Shown here: positions 17,901 to 26,748 of the stretch, piece by piece | Position numbering within the stretch: the first letter of the stretch is position 1 | Layout: the number at the start of each line of letters is the position of its first letter | NCBI GenBank assembly: GCA_035606945.1 | Contig: DATNDR010000057.1 | Coordinates: forward strand, 1 to 64,000 | DNA length: 64,000 nucleotides | Direction: 5' to 3' | From: GCA-003244245 sp035606945 | GTDB lineage: Bacteria > Actinomycetota > Actinomycetes > Mycobacteriales > Pseudonocardiaceae | Notes under the pieces: generated by a model | The model's database searches: none | What the model was told of the DNA's origin: nothing | The model's input: the letters and a program-made list of their open reading frames with translations, nothing else | Made by a program: the position numbers and the translations under genes

Positions 17901-19475
17901 GCTGGAGTGCTGGCGAAAGGCGGCGAGCAGTCCGGTGCCGTCGGGCACGCCGAGCCCCGTGCAGGGATCCCAGCCCGGGCCGGCGGTGAACGCGCCATTG
18001 CTGCCCGTGGTGATGTCCCGGAAACCGCGCGACACGTCGTAGAGCGCCGGCTGCAGCAGGCCAAGCCGGCGCTGCGCCGCCTGCGCCAAGCGGGTCACCA
18101 GCGCCGCCCACAGCGGAGCCACCGCACTGGTTCCGCCGATCACGGTGTCGGTGCCATCGACCCGGACCCGGTAACCGGTCTGCGGGTCGGCCACGGCCGC
18201 GACGTCCGGAACGCCGCGACCGGGCTCACCGCGGCCGGGACGCGGTGGCACCCCGGCCGCGGCTTGCCAGCTGGGCCGGTCGAATGCGTTGCTGACGCCA
18301 CCGCCGGTGGCCCCGCGCCCGGCGCCGTTGTTCCACACGGTCTCGAACAACACCTCCCCGGTGGTCGGGTTGGCTTGCAGCCGGGTTCCGCCGCACGCCA
18401 GGGCGTGCGGGCTGGAGGCAGGGAAGTCGACGTGAGAGCGTCCATCGGTGGCGCCATCAGTGCTGCCGTCGTCGCCGGCGGCGGCGGTCACCGTCACCCC
18501 GAGGACCGCGGCGTCGGCCAGGGCGTCATCCAGCGCCGTGCGGGCCTGGGCGGTCCAGCCGTCCTCGTAGAGGCCCCAGCTGATGCTGATCGCGGTGGGC
18601 GTTGGAGTGGCGTGCGCGGCGGCCGCGACCGCGTCGACGAAACCGGCATCGGTGTTGGGGGCGAAGTAGACGACGAGGCTGGCGGCAGGCGCGAGCGCGC
18701 CGGCGACCTCGATATCCAGCAACACTTCACCATCCGCACCGCTGGGGTCGTGCTCCGGGGTGTTCGCCCCGCCGTCGACACCGACTACGGTCACCACCGG
18801 CCCGCTGATGCCCAGCGCGGCGAAGTAGACGTCGAGATCGGCCTGCTCGAACCCACCGCCCAGCTCGATGATCGCGATGGTGTGACCGGCGCCGTCAGTG
18901 CCGTCGGGAAAGCGGTAGATCCGGCCGAGCTGTACCGGGGTGTAGCTGGTCGACACCGCCGCGGGGACGGGGTGACGCAAGTGCGGGCGCGCCTGCGGGC
19001 GATCGTCGAGGCCGAGGACCGCGGTCACCACGCCATCCAGTGCGGCCGGCACGCTCAACGCGCTGGTCCGCACCCGGTGGGTGACCTCCGTGCCACTCGG
19101 TTCCTGGCTGGTCACCAGCTCCAAGGTGGTGCCGAACATCCGGCTCAACGCCGCCGCGGTGGCCTCGATCCGCACCTGCCGTGCGGCCGCGCGCACCGCC
19201 ATCACCCGGGCCCCGAGCGCCGTGACCGTCGCCGTGACCAGCTCGACGTCCACGGGATCGGCACCGTAGTCGGCGGCGAACTGCGCACGGGGAATCGGCG
19301 CCGCAACGGCGGGATCCGGCAACTCGGCACGGCGGCGCAACACCAGCGTCACCTCGATCACCGTGTCCGCCGGGACGGGGTCGGCAGCGCGGATCGCCCG
19401 GGGCAGCGCCCGCTGTTCGCCACCGGGCAGTGGGCGCAGGTCCAGACGAGCCGGCTCAGGCCTCGAATTGCTCAT
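17889..19475 (-). CDS. S53 (sedolisin) family peptidase
   Basis: This is a 528-residue serine-carboxyl peptidase. The N-terminal third is a pro-domain with the typical text DTVIEVTLVLRRR. The catalytic domain shows Glu and Asp in DGEVLLDIEVAGALAP and the catalytic Ser in VIGGTSAVAPLWAAL. The end (GFRDITTGSNGAFTAGPGWDPCTGLGVPDG) is the family's calcium-binding region. No clear signal peptide is seen at ATG 19475; longer in-frame starts exist but read poorly. Family members work at acid pH, often outside the cell. Confidence 0.9.
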   Translation of the reverse strand: MSNSRPEPARLDLRPLPGGEQRALPRAIRAADPVPADTVIEVTLVLRRRAELPDPAVAAPIPRAQFAADYGADPVDVELVTATVTALGARVMAVRAAARQVRIEATAAALSRMFGTTLELVTSQEPSGTEVTHRVRTSALSVPAALDGVVTAVLGLDDRPQARPHLRHPVPAAVSTSYTPVQLGRIYRFPDGTDGAGHTIAIIELGGGFEQADLDVYFAALGISGPVVTVVGVDGGANTPEHDPSGADGEVLLDIEVAGALAPAASLVVYFAPNTDAGFVDAVAAAAHATPTPTAISISWGLYEDGWTAQARTALDDALADAAVLGVTVTAAAGDDGSTDGATDGRSHVDFPASSPHALACGGTRLQANPTTGEVLFETVWNNGAGRGATGGGVSNAFDRPSWQAAAGVPPRPGRGEPGRGVPDVAAVADPQTGYRVRVDGTDTVIGGTSAVAPLWAALVTRLAQAAQRRLGLLQPALYDVSRGFRDITTGSNGAFTAGPGWDPCTGLGVPDGTGLLAAFRQHSSSPD

Positions 19476-19729
19476 CCGCGCTGTATACCCGCACCGAGCC
19501 CGGCATCCATAGCCGAGGCCGCAGACCGGCCGATGCGCCTTGCGATGTAGCAGCGCCGGCCCGCATACCACAGCTGATGTATCCGACCTGCCGGTCCTGC
19601 GGTAGGCCGAAGATGGTCCGTGAAACGGACGACTAGCCCCTGGCCGTCCGACATATTGGTCCAGCACGCAGGGCGAGGCATCACAAGAACTTGACACGGT
19701 GGCTGGTCAATCAGCAAAAGGGGCACCCG

Positions 19730-20473
19730 GTGACTACGCTTTCACTCGATTCACAAGCGTCGTTGGCACCTATCACGCGGTGCGCACTCGCCGTCAAGAC
19801 GGCATACGCCGCGACAGTGAACGCAGCGAGCAGCGACCGCGACGCCCTCGTCCACGCCGCCGTCAACGGTGACGCCGCCGCCATCGACGGTGTCCTGCGG
19901 TGGATCCGTCCGCTGGTGTTGCGGTATTGCCGCACCCGCGTCGGCGGTCAGGAAAGGACGTTCACCTCAGCCGATGACGTGGCCCAGGAGGTGTGTATCG
20001 CGGTGCTGACGGCCCTGCCCGGTTACCGCGATCAAGGCCGGCCATTCCTCGCCTTCGTCTACGGCATCGCCGCACACAAGGTGGCTGACGCGCACCGCTC
20101 GGCGGCACGCAATCGCACCGAGCCGGTCGCCGACCTGCCCGACACGACTGATCTGGCCGACGGCCCGGAGGCACAGGTGATGAACGGCGAGTTCGCCGGC
20201 CGGATGGCCAGGTTACTGGAAGCGGTGTCGGACAAACAGCGAGAAATCCTGCACCTTCGGGTCGTGGTGGGACTATCCGTCGAGGAGACCGCCGAGGCCG
20301 TCGGATCGACCCCGGGCGCCGTCCGAGTGGCCCAGCACCGGGCCCTGAACCGGCTCCGCGACCTGCTCACCTCGGCGCCGCCTGCCGGCCCCAAAACGAA
20401 GGTAGCGGCGGCTAGCATCACCGGACAGCCACTGTTCACCGAGTGGACGGCAGACGGGCGAGCGGTGTGGTAG
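19730..20473 (+). CDS. RNA polymerase sigma factor, ShbA/SigD type
   Basis: This is a sigma-70 family factor of about 247 residues. Region 2 is visible as FTSADDVAQEVCIAVLTALPGY..FLAFVYGIAAHKVADAHRSAARN. Region 4 reads SDKQREILHLRVVVGLSVEETAEAVGSTPGAVRVAQHRALNRL. The pattern matches the actinobacterial ShbA/SigD group. GTG 19730 is chosen for its ribosome binding site AAAGGGG. The C-terminus extends about 30 residues past region 4. No anti-sigma gene is adjacent. Confidence 0.85.
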   Translation: MTTLSLDSQASLAPITRCALAVKTAYAATVNAASSDRDALVHAAVNGDAAAIDGVLRWIRPLVLRYCRTRVGGQERTFTSADDVAQEVCIAVLTALPGYRDQGRPFLAFVYGIAAHKVADAHRSAARNRTEPVADLPDTTDLADGPEAQVMNGEFAGRMARLLEAVSDKQREILHLRVVVGLSVEETAEAVGSTPGAVRVAQHRALNRLRDLLTSAPPAGPKTKVAAASITGQPLFTEWTADGRAVW

Positions 20474-20577
20474 AGATGGTCTATGCAATTATAGCCCAAC
20501 GCTACCTGCTATGGCGGTTGCCCCCGTCCAAGGCAGGTGCGACAATAATTACCAATTGGCCAGCCGAGGAGAATTCG

Positions 20578-20889
20578 ATGATCTCTTCTGACACGCGTCC
20601 CACTGGCGGGATCGTGCCGAGCGCGGGCCGCCCAGTGCACAAAAAAGCGATGATAGCGATATCGACATTCTTATTGACTACTGCTTTCACTTTCGCAGCA
20701 GCGCCTACGGCGACAGCAGCCACCGTCGAAAGCAATGGCATCGCTATCTTCTGGCAGCCTGACGAGTGCAGGGGCAACACACCCGGCGTCTGCCCCTACG
20801 GCTACCCCGTTAATCAGCGAGACAACCAACAGACCATGCTGCCGGATCAGCAGGTCCCGACCACTCGATCACCCTCGCGACAACAATGA
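20578..20889 (+). CDS. small secreted protein, first gene of a two-component operon
   Basis: This is a 103-residue protein. A basic N-region (GRPVHKKAMI) is followed by a hydrophobic core (STFLLTTAFTFAAAPTATAA) with an Ala-x-Ala cleavage site near residue 46, leaving a mature part of about 55 residues with two Cys (DECRGNTPGVCPYGYP). The ribosome binding site GAGGAG precedes ATG 20578. Its stop overlaps the histidine kinase start (ATGA), so it may be a signal or target of that kinase; this is inference. Confidence 0.65.
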   Translation: MISSDTRPTGGIVPSAGRPVHKKAMIAISTFLLTTAFTFAAAPTATAATVESNGIAIFWQPDECRGNTPGVCPYGYPVNQRDNQQTMLPDQQVPTTRSPSRQQ

Positions 20890-22193
20890 ACATTGCGGGT
20901 TGGCTACCCAGGAGAATCCACCTTTCGCCGTCAGCGAAACAGGACAGCTTCCTGATCCCAGCACTTTTCCTGCTCAACCTTTTCTTTTTTGCTTCCTGGT
21001 TCAGATTGATTCACTTGGCGGCCGCGCCATGGTTGATCCTCGTTTGGCTGTTCGCCGTAGTCATGCTGGTGCCTCTCGCCTGGCGCGACCGGGCACCGGT
21101 GGCCGTCTTCGCTATCGAATGGGTACTCAGCGTGGCCGGCTGGCCGATCATGCCCTGGTATACCCCGGTCGCGGGCGTCCCGCTCGCGCTGTACGCGGTC
21201 GCCGTCCATCGCCCCAAGAAAACGTCAGCGCTAGCGCTACTCGCATCGTTCATCCCTATCGGACTCGGCGCGAGTGTCGCGTTTCGCGTGCACGATACGC
21301 TTGCCGACCAACTGTATTCATTCGTTCCCAATTCCATTTTCCTGCTCATCGCCACAGTCGGCGCGTGGGGTGCGGGCCGGGTGACCCGGGCCAGCAAGCA
21401 ACACGTCCAGGAGCTGGAGCGCGAGCGTGAGACAGTCCGGGAAGCGGTGACCGCGGAACGGAGCAGGATCGCCCGAGAACTCCACGACATCGTGTCTCAC
21501 GCGGTAACCGCAATCGTTTTGCAGGCCGCCGGCGCCGCCCGCGTCGCCGAAACGAACTTCGCACAGGTCACGCAATCACTGGCACACATCGAGAGCACCG
21601 GCAAGCAGGCCATGGCAGAGCTGCGAAGGCTGCTCGGCGTGCTGGAGGCCAGCGCGGCCGGCAGCGCCGGCGGCTTCGACGATTTAGGACCACAACCGGG
21701 GCTGGCCGATTTGCCGTTACTGCTCACCTCGCTACGAGAGACCGGAATGCCGGTCACCGTTCATGTCGAGGGAACACCACGTAACCTGGACCCCAGTATC
21801 GATCTCGCCGCCTATCGCATCATGCAAGAAGGCCTGACAAACGTTCTGAAACACGGCGGCGTGAATTCGTATCCGCACTTGCGGCTGGCTTGGGAAGACG
21901 ACCGCCTGCTCATCCAGATCGACAACGACCTCAACCCGGCGGCGGCGAATCGCGGCCAGGCGCTGTCAGTCGGTCGCGGCCTGGCTGGTCTACGGGCCCG
22001 GGCGCAGGCTGCCGGCGGGCGGCTGCACGCCGGACCCCACCACAACGGTGGTTACCGGTTGGCTGCGACGCTACCCCTTCCGACTACCGCGCACGGCAAG
22101 ATCCAAGACCGGGCCGTAGCGCGCGCCTCCGGCGATGACCTCGATTTTCCGGGGAGTCATCAGGCGGGCAATCAGGGGAAGGTGTCAGCGTGA
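20886..22193 (+). CDS. membrane sensor histidine kinase (NarL/DesK class)
   Basis: This is a 435-residue kinase. About five hydrophobic segments fill residues 18-160. A linker coiled coil (QELERERETVREAV) leads to the HisKA_3 box ERSRIARELHDIVSH with the phospho-accepting His near residue 200. The ATPase domain follows, with the N-box AAYRIMQEGLTNVLKHG and GRGLAGLRARAQAAGG. No large extracellular sensor loop is seen. It is coupled by ATGA to the secreted protein and by GTGA to the response regulator. Confidence 0.92.
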   Translation: MNIAGWLPRRIHLSPSAKQDSFLIPALFLLNLFFFASWFRLIHLAAAPWLILVWLFAVVMLVPLAWRDRAPVAVFAIEWVLSVAGWPIMPWYTPVAGVPLALYAVAVHRPKKTSALALLASFIPIGLGASVAFRVHDTLADQLYSFVPNSIFLLIATVGAWGAGRVTRASKQHVQELERERETVREAVTAERSRIARELHDIVSHAVTAIVLQAAGAARVAETNFAQVTQSLAHIESTGKQAMAELRRLLGVLEASAAGSAGGFDDLGPQPGLADLPLLLTSLRETGMPVTVHVEGTPRNLDPSIDLAAYRIMQEGLTNVLKHGGVNSYPHLRLAWEDDRLLIQIDNDLNPAAANRGQALSVGRGLAGLRARAQAAGGRLHAGPHHNGGYRLAATLPLPTTAHGKIQDRAVARASGDDLDFPGSHQAGNQGKVSA

Positions 22194-22867
22194 TCCGAGT
22201 CGTGGTGGTTGACGATCAGCCGCTGGTGCGAGCGGGCATCGTGATGCTGATCAACGCGGAGGACGACATCTCGGTCGTCGCAGAAGCCGCCGATGGCGCA
22301 GAGGCGCTGACCCAGATCCGGTCCCAGCGACCGGACGTGGTGCTCATGGACGTCCGCATGCCGGGCACCGACGGCGTCGCCGCGACCCGCGCCGTGGTCG
22401 AGGAGGGTCTGACCGCGCACAGCGGCCAGCCCATCGGGGTGATCATCCTCACGACCTACCACATCGATGAGGCGGTGTACGCCGCGTTGCGCGCAGGCGC
22501 CTCGGGTTTCCTGCTCAAGGACGCCGCCCCCGCCGAGATCGTGCACGCGATCCGCTCGGTGGTTGCCGGCGAGGCCTGGCTGGACCCCGCGGTGGCCCGC
22601 CGGCTCATCGACGAATTCGCCGCCAGGCCGGAGCCACACACGCCCACCCCGGCGGAGATGGAGCATCTGACGCCACGTGAGCGGGAAGTGCTGTCGCTGA
22701 TGGCGCGCGGCCTGTCCAACGCCGATGTCGCGACGGAGCTGTTCATCAGCGAAGCCACCGTCAAAACGCACCTGGCCCGCGTCATGATGAAACTCGGCGT
22801 TCGCGAAAAGGCCCAAGCAGTAGCCGCCGCCTACCAAACCGGCCTCGTCCAGCCCCCCACCCGCTGA
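22190..22867 (+). CDS. LuxR/NarL family response regulator
   Basis: This is a 225-residue regulator. The receiver domain has the acidic pocket DDQ near the start, the phospho-acceptor Asp in VVLMDVRMPGTDG (about residue 54) and the switch Thr and Lys in ILTTYH and FLLKDAAP. The C-terminal LuxR helix-turn-helix reads LTPREREVLSLMARGLSNADVATELFISEATVKTHL. It is the partner of the kinase upstream. Its targets are unknown. Confidence 0.94.
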   Translation: MIRVVVVDDQPLVRAGIVMLINAEDDISVVAEAADGAEALTQIRSQRPDVVLMDVRMPGTDGVAATRAVVEEGLTAHSGQPIGVIILTTYHIDEAVYAALRAGASGFLLKDAAPAEIVHAIRSVVAGEAWLDPAVARRLIDEFAARPEPHTPTPAEMEHLTPREREVLSLMARGLSNADVATELFISEATVKTHLARVMMKLGVREKAQAVAAAYQTGLVQPPTR

Positions 22868-22912
22868 CCCGTTCACCCTCTTCGGGGTGCGGGGGCGGGG
22901 CGGGGAGAGGGG

Positions 22913-23398
22913 TCAGGCTTCGGACAGGCGGGCCGGGGGGATCAGGCCGGTGACGATGGCGGGGACGCCTTTGGCCATCAAGGTCCGAGCCCGGTCGGGG
23001 GCGCGCAGCAAACTCGCCTGCTGCCGATCCAGCACCCGCAGTGCCAGCTCGGTTTGTTTCTCGATGTCCGCCATCAAGGTGCGGTGGCGCTTGCTGCGGT
23101 CGGAATTGACACGGCAGATACGGGGAACCTCGAACATCGTCTGCCGAATACCTTTCCAGCGCCCACCACCAGCCAGGTCCTCGAACTCGCGGAGCAAGGC
23201 AACAGCTTTCCGGTTCGCCTCTTCGGTGATTTCGTGGAGTCCCCGGTTTAGTTGCTCGATGCGCTCGCTCTCCGCCTGGCACCGTTCGAGCAAATCGGCT
23301 TCAGTTTCGGCAATCAGTTCGGCGCGGCGCTGTTGCACCGCGATTCGCAGCGCATCGAATCGCTCCCGGATCGCGACGCGCAGTTCACGGTCGGTCAT
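22913..23398 (-). CDS. hypothetical coiled-coil protein
   Basis: This is a 161-residue protein with a strong GGAGGAG ribosome binding site before ATG 23398. It is almost fully helical and charged (RELRVAIRERFDALRIAVQQRRAELIAETEADLLERCQAESERIEQL), predicting a long coiled coil over residues 5-70 and a second helical part after residue 110. No known domain is recognised. It is convergent with the response regulator. The role is unknown. Confidence 0.6.
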   Translation of the reverse strand: MTDRELRVAIRERFDALRIAVQQRRAELIAETEADLLERCQAESERIEQLNRGLHEITEEANRKAVALLREFEDLAGGGRWKGIRQTMFEVPRICRVNSDRSKRHRTLMADIEKQTELALRVLDRQQASLLRAPDRARTLMAKGVPAIVTGLIPPARLSEA

Positions 23399-23758
23399 GT
23401 CTCCTCCGTCCGCAACAGGTTTGCGGCCCACGTGGTGACAAAGACGGGTTGCCTAACCAGCCATATCAGGGTGACACTTCGAGATCACCGGCGGACGACC
23501 TCGAGATGACGGCCCGGATTCACAACATGTCGGCGCAGCGAACGTCGGATGAACGAGAAAGCGGGAAAGCCCTATTCTCACAATGCGCACAATAGCCGGA
23601 ACAAGGAGTGCGCGTGGGGTACGCCGACAACAGGGGGGACACCGGTGGGCCGACGATGGCAGCCCGCCACCGGAGGTTTGATAGGTTCGTGGTGATGGCA
23701 AGTGGCGATTGTGGGTACCGCGCGTGCGGCGCTGTCCGGCGAGGAGGAAGGCGACTCG
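23399..23758. other. gene-free stretch upstream of the partner-switching module
   Basis: These 360 bases lie between two divergent genes. They hold no ORF with good coding character. A short frame starting GTG 23614 has a GGAG site but gives a low-complexity, unconvincing peptide. I see no clear sigma-B-like promoter (GTTT..GGGTA) despite the stress-type genes that follow. Confidence 0.4.
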
Positions 23759-24715
23759 GTGAGCACTGACGGCACCAGCCGCAGTGGCGCGTCGTTGGTG
23801 CACCAGGGGCTGCTCTACGCGTCGCGAAACGAGTTCCTGGCGGGCACGCTGCCGTTCATCCAGCAGGGCTTGTCGGGTGGCGACCTGATCTGGGTGATGT
23901 CCCCCGACCGCAACGCGGGTTGGCTTCGGGTCGCGCTCGGCTCCGCCGCCGGGCAGCTGGTGTTCGGCGATTGCAGCCAGTGGTACCGGCATCCCGTCCG
24001 TGCCCTCGCGGCGCTGAACCGTGCAGTCCGGGAAGGGGCGGGCAAGCAGCGGCTGCGGATGATCGGTGAACCGTGCTGGGCGGCCCGCACCGGACCGGAG
24101 GGTACCGAACAGGTCCGGCACGAGTCGCTGCTCAACGTTGCACTCGCCTCGGCGGACGCCGCCGTCCTGTGCACGTATGACACTCGGGTGGTCGACGACG
24201 AGGTGGCGGCTCAGGTGGCGAGGACCCACCCGGAGTTGGTGGTGGACGGCGGCGCCCGATCCAGCCCCCATTACACCGATCCGGCGGTGTTCACCGCGGA
24301 ATGCGACTCCGCCCCCCTGCCCGAACCCCCCTCGTCCGCGCTCCAGCTGGCGTTTCACCAACTGGGCCAGCTGGCCACCTTGCGCGCATTCATGACCTCC
24401 TACGCGACCTGGGCCGGCGCAGCAGCGCAGTCCGTCACCCAGTTCGTCCAGGCAGTCGACGAGGTCGCCACCAACGCGATCGAGCACGGCGGTGGATCGG
24501 GAGTGATCCGGATCTGGACCGACCCGCAGGCGATGTCGTGCGAGATCAGCGACACCGGCTCGGGCCTGAGCGACCCCTTGGCCGGACACCTGCCGCTTCC
24601 ACCTGGTCGAGCGGGTGGCTGCGGGCTATGGCTGGCCCGCCAGTTCTGCGACCTTCTGGAGGTACGCAGCGGCTCGGCGGGGACGACGGTACGGCTGCAC
24701 CTGACCCTGGAGTGA
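23759..24715 (+). CDS. MEDS domain / HATPase anti-sigma regulator (RsbA-like), copy 1
   Basis: This is a 318-residue protein. The N-terminal MEDS domain (LVHQGLLYASRNEFLAGTLPFIQQGLSGGD.., residues 10-190) is a sensor or ligand domain found in actinobacterial and methylotroph regulators. The C-terminal GHKL ATPase domain is of the anti-sigma kinase type: AVDEVATNAIEHGGGSGVIRIW and DTGSGLSDPL..GGCGLWLARQFCDLLEV. Such proteins bind sigma factors or phosphorylate STAS antagonists. GTG 23759 follows GAGGAGGAAGG. It belongs to a five-gene partner-switching set. Confidence 0.85.
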   Translation: MSTDGTSRSGASLVHQGLLYASRNEFLAGTLPFIQQGLSGGDLIWVMSPDRNAGWLRVALGSAAGQLVFGDCSQWYRHPVRALAALNRAVREGAGKQRLRMIGEPCWAARTGPEGTEQVRHESLLNVALASADAAVLCTYDTRVVDDEVAAQVARTHPELVVDGGARSSPHYTDPAVFTAECDSAPLPEPPSSALQLAFHQLGQLATLRAFMTSYATWAGAAAQSVTQFVQAVDEVATNAIEHGGGSGVIRIWTDPQAMSCEISDTGSGLSDPLAGHLPLPPGRAGGCGLWLARQFCDLLEVRSGSAGTTVRLHLTLE

Positions 24716-24806
24716 CAACCGCGCCCGCACTCCCGACCGACGTTTGGAACGTCGGCTCTCGGGGCATTCGGCGGCGGTGGATCGGTCGTGCGGTCGGAGT
24801 GGCGGC

Positions 24807-25784
24807 GTGCTGTGCCACGCCGCCACCGAACAAGGTGATGCCTCCACGGGTGGTGGGTTATTGACGCACCAGGCGTTGCTGTACGGGTCCGAGGAGGAGT
24901 TCCTCGCCGTTACCGTTCCGTTCATCCACGAGGGTCTTGAGCGCGACGAGCCAATCCAGATCGCTACCACGGACCGTAATTCCGATTGGCTACGGGCGGC
25001 GCTGGGCGGCGACGCCGGGCGGGTGACGTGGCGTGCAAGCAGCAGGTGCTACCGGCATCCGGTACGTGCGCTGGCGGCCATGTACCGCACCACGCACCGG
25101 GCACGCCCGGACGGGCGAAGGTTGCGGATCATCAGAGAGCCGTGGTGGACCGCCCGAACGACACCGGAGGCCAAGGCATGGATTCGCCACGAGTCACTGG
25201 TCAACAGCGCGCTGGCCGACGCCCCCGTGGCACTTATGTGCACCTACGACACCACCGCGATTGATCACGATGTCCGGACCGGCGTCGCTCGTACCCACCC
25301 CGAACTGGTGGAGTGCGGGCAGCCTCGACCCAGCCCCGTCTACGTCGATCCGGCGGCGTTCAATACCGAGTGCAACTCCTCGCCACTTCCCGAGCTGCCG
25401 CCCCCGAACCTGTGGTTGAAGTTCAGCCGCGCCGAACAGCTGGCCACTTTGCGGGACTTCGTGAGCTCCCATGCCAGCCAGATCGGCGCGGATACCCGGT
25501 CGGTCGCGCCCTTCGTACAGGCGGTCGACGAGGTCGCGACCAATGCGATCGAGCATGGCGGTGGCTCGGGTGTGCTGCAGTTATGGACCGGACACCAGAC
25601 ACTTCTGTGCGAGGTCAGCGACGCCGGCGCCGGGCTGCGCGACCCGTTGGCCGGGCAGTTGCCGCGCCCGCCCGGGCAGGTCGGCGGATGCGGGCTGTGG
25701 TTGGCCAGGCAGTTCAGTGATCTCCTCGAGTTGCACAGCGATCCGGCGGGCACGACCGTACGGCTGCATCTGACCCTGCCTTGA
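24807..25784 (+). CDS. MEDS domain / HATPase anti-sigma regulator (RsbA-like), copy 2
   Basis: This is a 325-residue tandem paralogue of the gene at 23759-24715 with the same two domains: LTHQALLYGSEEEFLAVTVPFIHEGLERDEPI for MEDS, and AVDEVATNAIEHGGGSGVLQLW with GGCGLWLARQFSDLLEL for the ATPase. The ATPase halves are far more alike than the MEDS halves, which fits duplication followed by divergence of the input domain. GTG 24807 has a GGAG site 8 bases upstream. The start is less certain than for copy 1. Confidence 0.82.
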   Translation: MLCHAATEQGDASTGGGLLTHQALLYGSEEEFLAVTVPFIHEGLERDEPIQIATTDRNSDWLRAALGGDAGRVTWRASSRCYRHPVRALAAMYRTTHRARPDGRRLRIIREPWWTARTTPEAKAWIRHESLVNSALADAPVALMCTYDTTAIDHDVRTGVARTHPELVECGQPRPSPVYVDPAAFNTECNSSPLPELPPPNLWLKFSRAEQLATLRDFVSSHASQIGADTRSVAPFVQAVDEVATNAIEHGGGSGVLQLWTGHQTLLCEVSDAGAGLRDPLAGQLPRPPGQVGGCGLWLARQFSDLLELHSDPAGTTVRLHLTLP

Positions 25785-25804
25785 AAAATCGGCCTGAAGA
25801 CCGG

Positions 25805-26164
25805 TCAGCTGTTCAGCGCTTCCGGCACACTGTCGGCCATGGCGAAGTACTCGCGCAGACCGCTGACCTCCAGCGCCAGCGTGGCGTTCGGGGAATTGCA
25901 CACCAGCCGCAGCTCCCGGTCTTGCCGGGTGGCGAGCTCGTTCGCCTCGAAGAGCACCCGCAACCCGGCTGAGCCCAGCAACCGGACCTCGTCCAAGTTG
26001 ACCACCACGACTCGGGCGACGGCGAGTTGCGCGGTCAGGTAGGCGGCCAGTTTGGGCGCGGTCAGCGCATCCACCTCACCGCTCACGGTGACCACGCGCG
26101 AGTCGGGACCGTGCTCGGATACCTGCACACCGAGGATATTTGCGGGGAAATCGTCGTCATTCAT
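25805..26164 (-). CDS. STAS domain anti-sigma factor antagonist, copy 1
   Basis: This is a 119-residue single STAS domain of the SpoIIAA/RsbV kind. The phosphorylation loop reads VVVNLDEVRLLGSAGLRVLFEANE, with the conserved Ser in GSAGL; the N-terminal strand pair is VVTVSGEVDALTAP. The unphosphorylated form would bind the anti-sigma kinase and release the sigma factor. It is divergent from the second STAS gene at 26304. The upstream GGGGG run acts as ribosome binding site for ATG 26164. Confidence 0.88.
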   Translation of the reverse strand: MNDDDFPANILGVQVSEHGPDSRVVTVSGEVDALTAPKLAAYLTAQLAVARVVVVNLDEVRLLGSAGLRVLFEANELATRQDRELRLVCNSPNATLALEVSGLREYFAMADSVPEALNS

Positions 26165-26303
26165 CCCCCGCACCATATAACGCCGCACCTCGCCGAGGAG
26201 CTAGCGCGCGATGCTGCATAGATCCATGCGCCTTGCACAACGTTGCGCCATATCGTTACGATCGCGCAGCGCTACGCGGTAGCCGCAGCGTACGTCCCTG
26301 CCC

Positions 26304-26735
26304 ATGACGGCAAAATCGCCGAAAGGCCATCACGATGTCCCCGATCCTGGTTCCGGCCGAGCAGTCGTGAACGCCCCGGATCTGCCGCTGTGCGTTGATG
26401 TGCAACGCCGGGACGACGTCGCGGTGGTCGTACGGGTGGCCGGTGAGCTGGACACCCTCACCGCTCCAGCCGTCGACGCCCAGCTCACCGACCTGCAGGC
26501 CGATCTCGTCGAGTCGGCCGCACTGGTTGTCGACCTCAGCGATCTGACCTTCATGTCTTCTGCGGGCTTGGCGTTGCTGGTCACGCATCACGAACGGTGC
26601 GCCGAGCAGGGCAGCCGGCTGCGCGTGGTGACCGGGAACAACCGCACCGTGCTGCGCCCGGTACGGATCACCGGACTCGACACCGTCTTGAACCTGGTCG
26701 CTACCGTTGCGGACGCGACCGGCGACGACCGCTGA
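26304..26735 (+). CDS. STAS domain anti-sigma factor antagonist, copy 2
   Basis: This is a 143-residue protein with a STAS domain after a tail of about 25 residues. The loop reads LVVDLSDLTFMSSAGLALLVTHHE, with the target Ser in SSAGL. The strands VVVRVAGELDTLTAPAVDAQL fit the family. It lies 13 bases before the SpoIIE-type phosphatase on the same strand, which is the expected partner that would remove the phosphate from the Ser. ATG 26304 is used; a GTG at 26367 (VVNAPDL) would give a shorter form. Confidence 0.86.
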   Translation: MTAKSPKGHHDVPDPGSGRAVVNAPDLPLCVDVQRRDDVAVVVRVAGELDTLTAPAVDAQLTDLQADLVESAALVVDLSDLTFMSSAGLALLVTHHERCAEQGSRLRVVTGNNRTVLRPVRITGLDTVLNLVATVADATGDDR

Positions 26736-26748
26736 CTGCTGTCGCCTC

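Noticed and set aside
17907..19550. 547-residue plus-strand ORF over the S53 peptidase
   Set aside because: It is antisense to the peptidase, whose catalytic motifs are all present. The plus-strand text is Arg/Gly-rich and has no domain.
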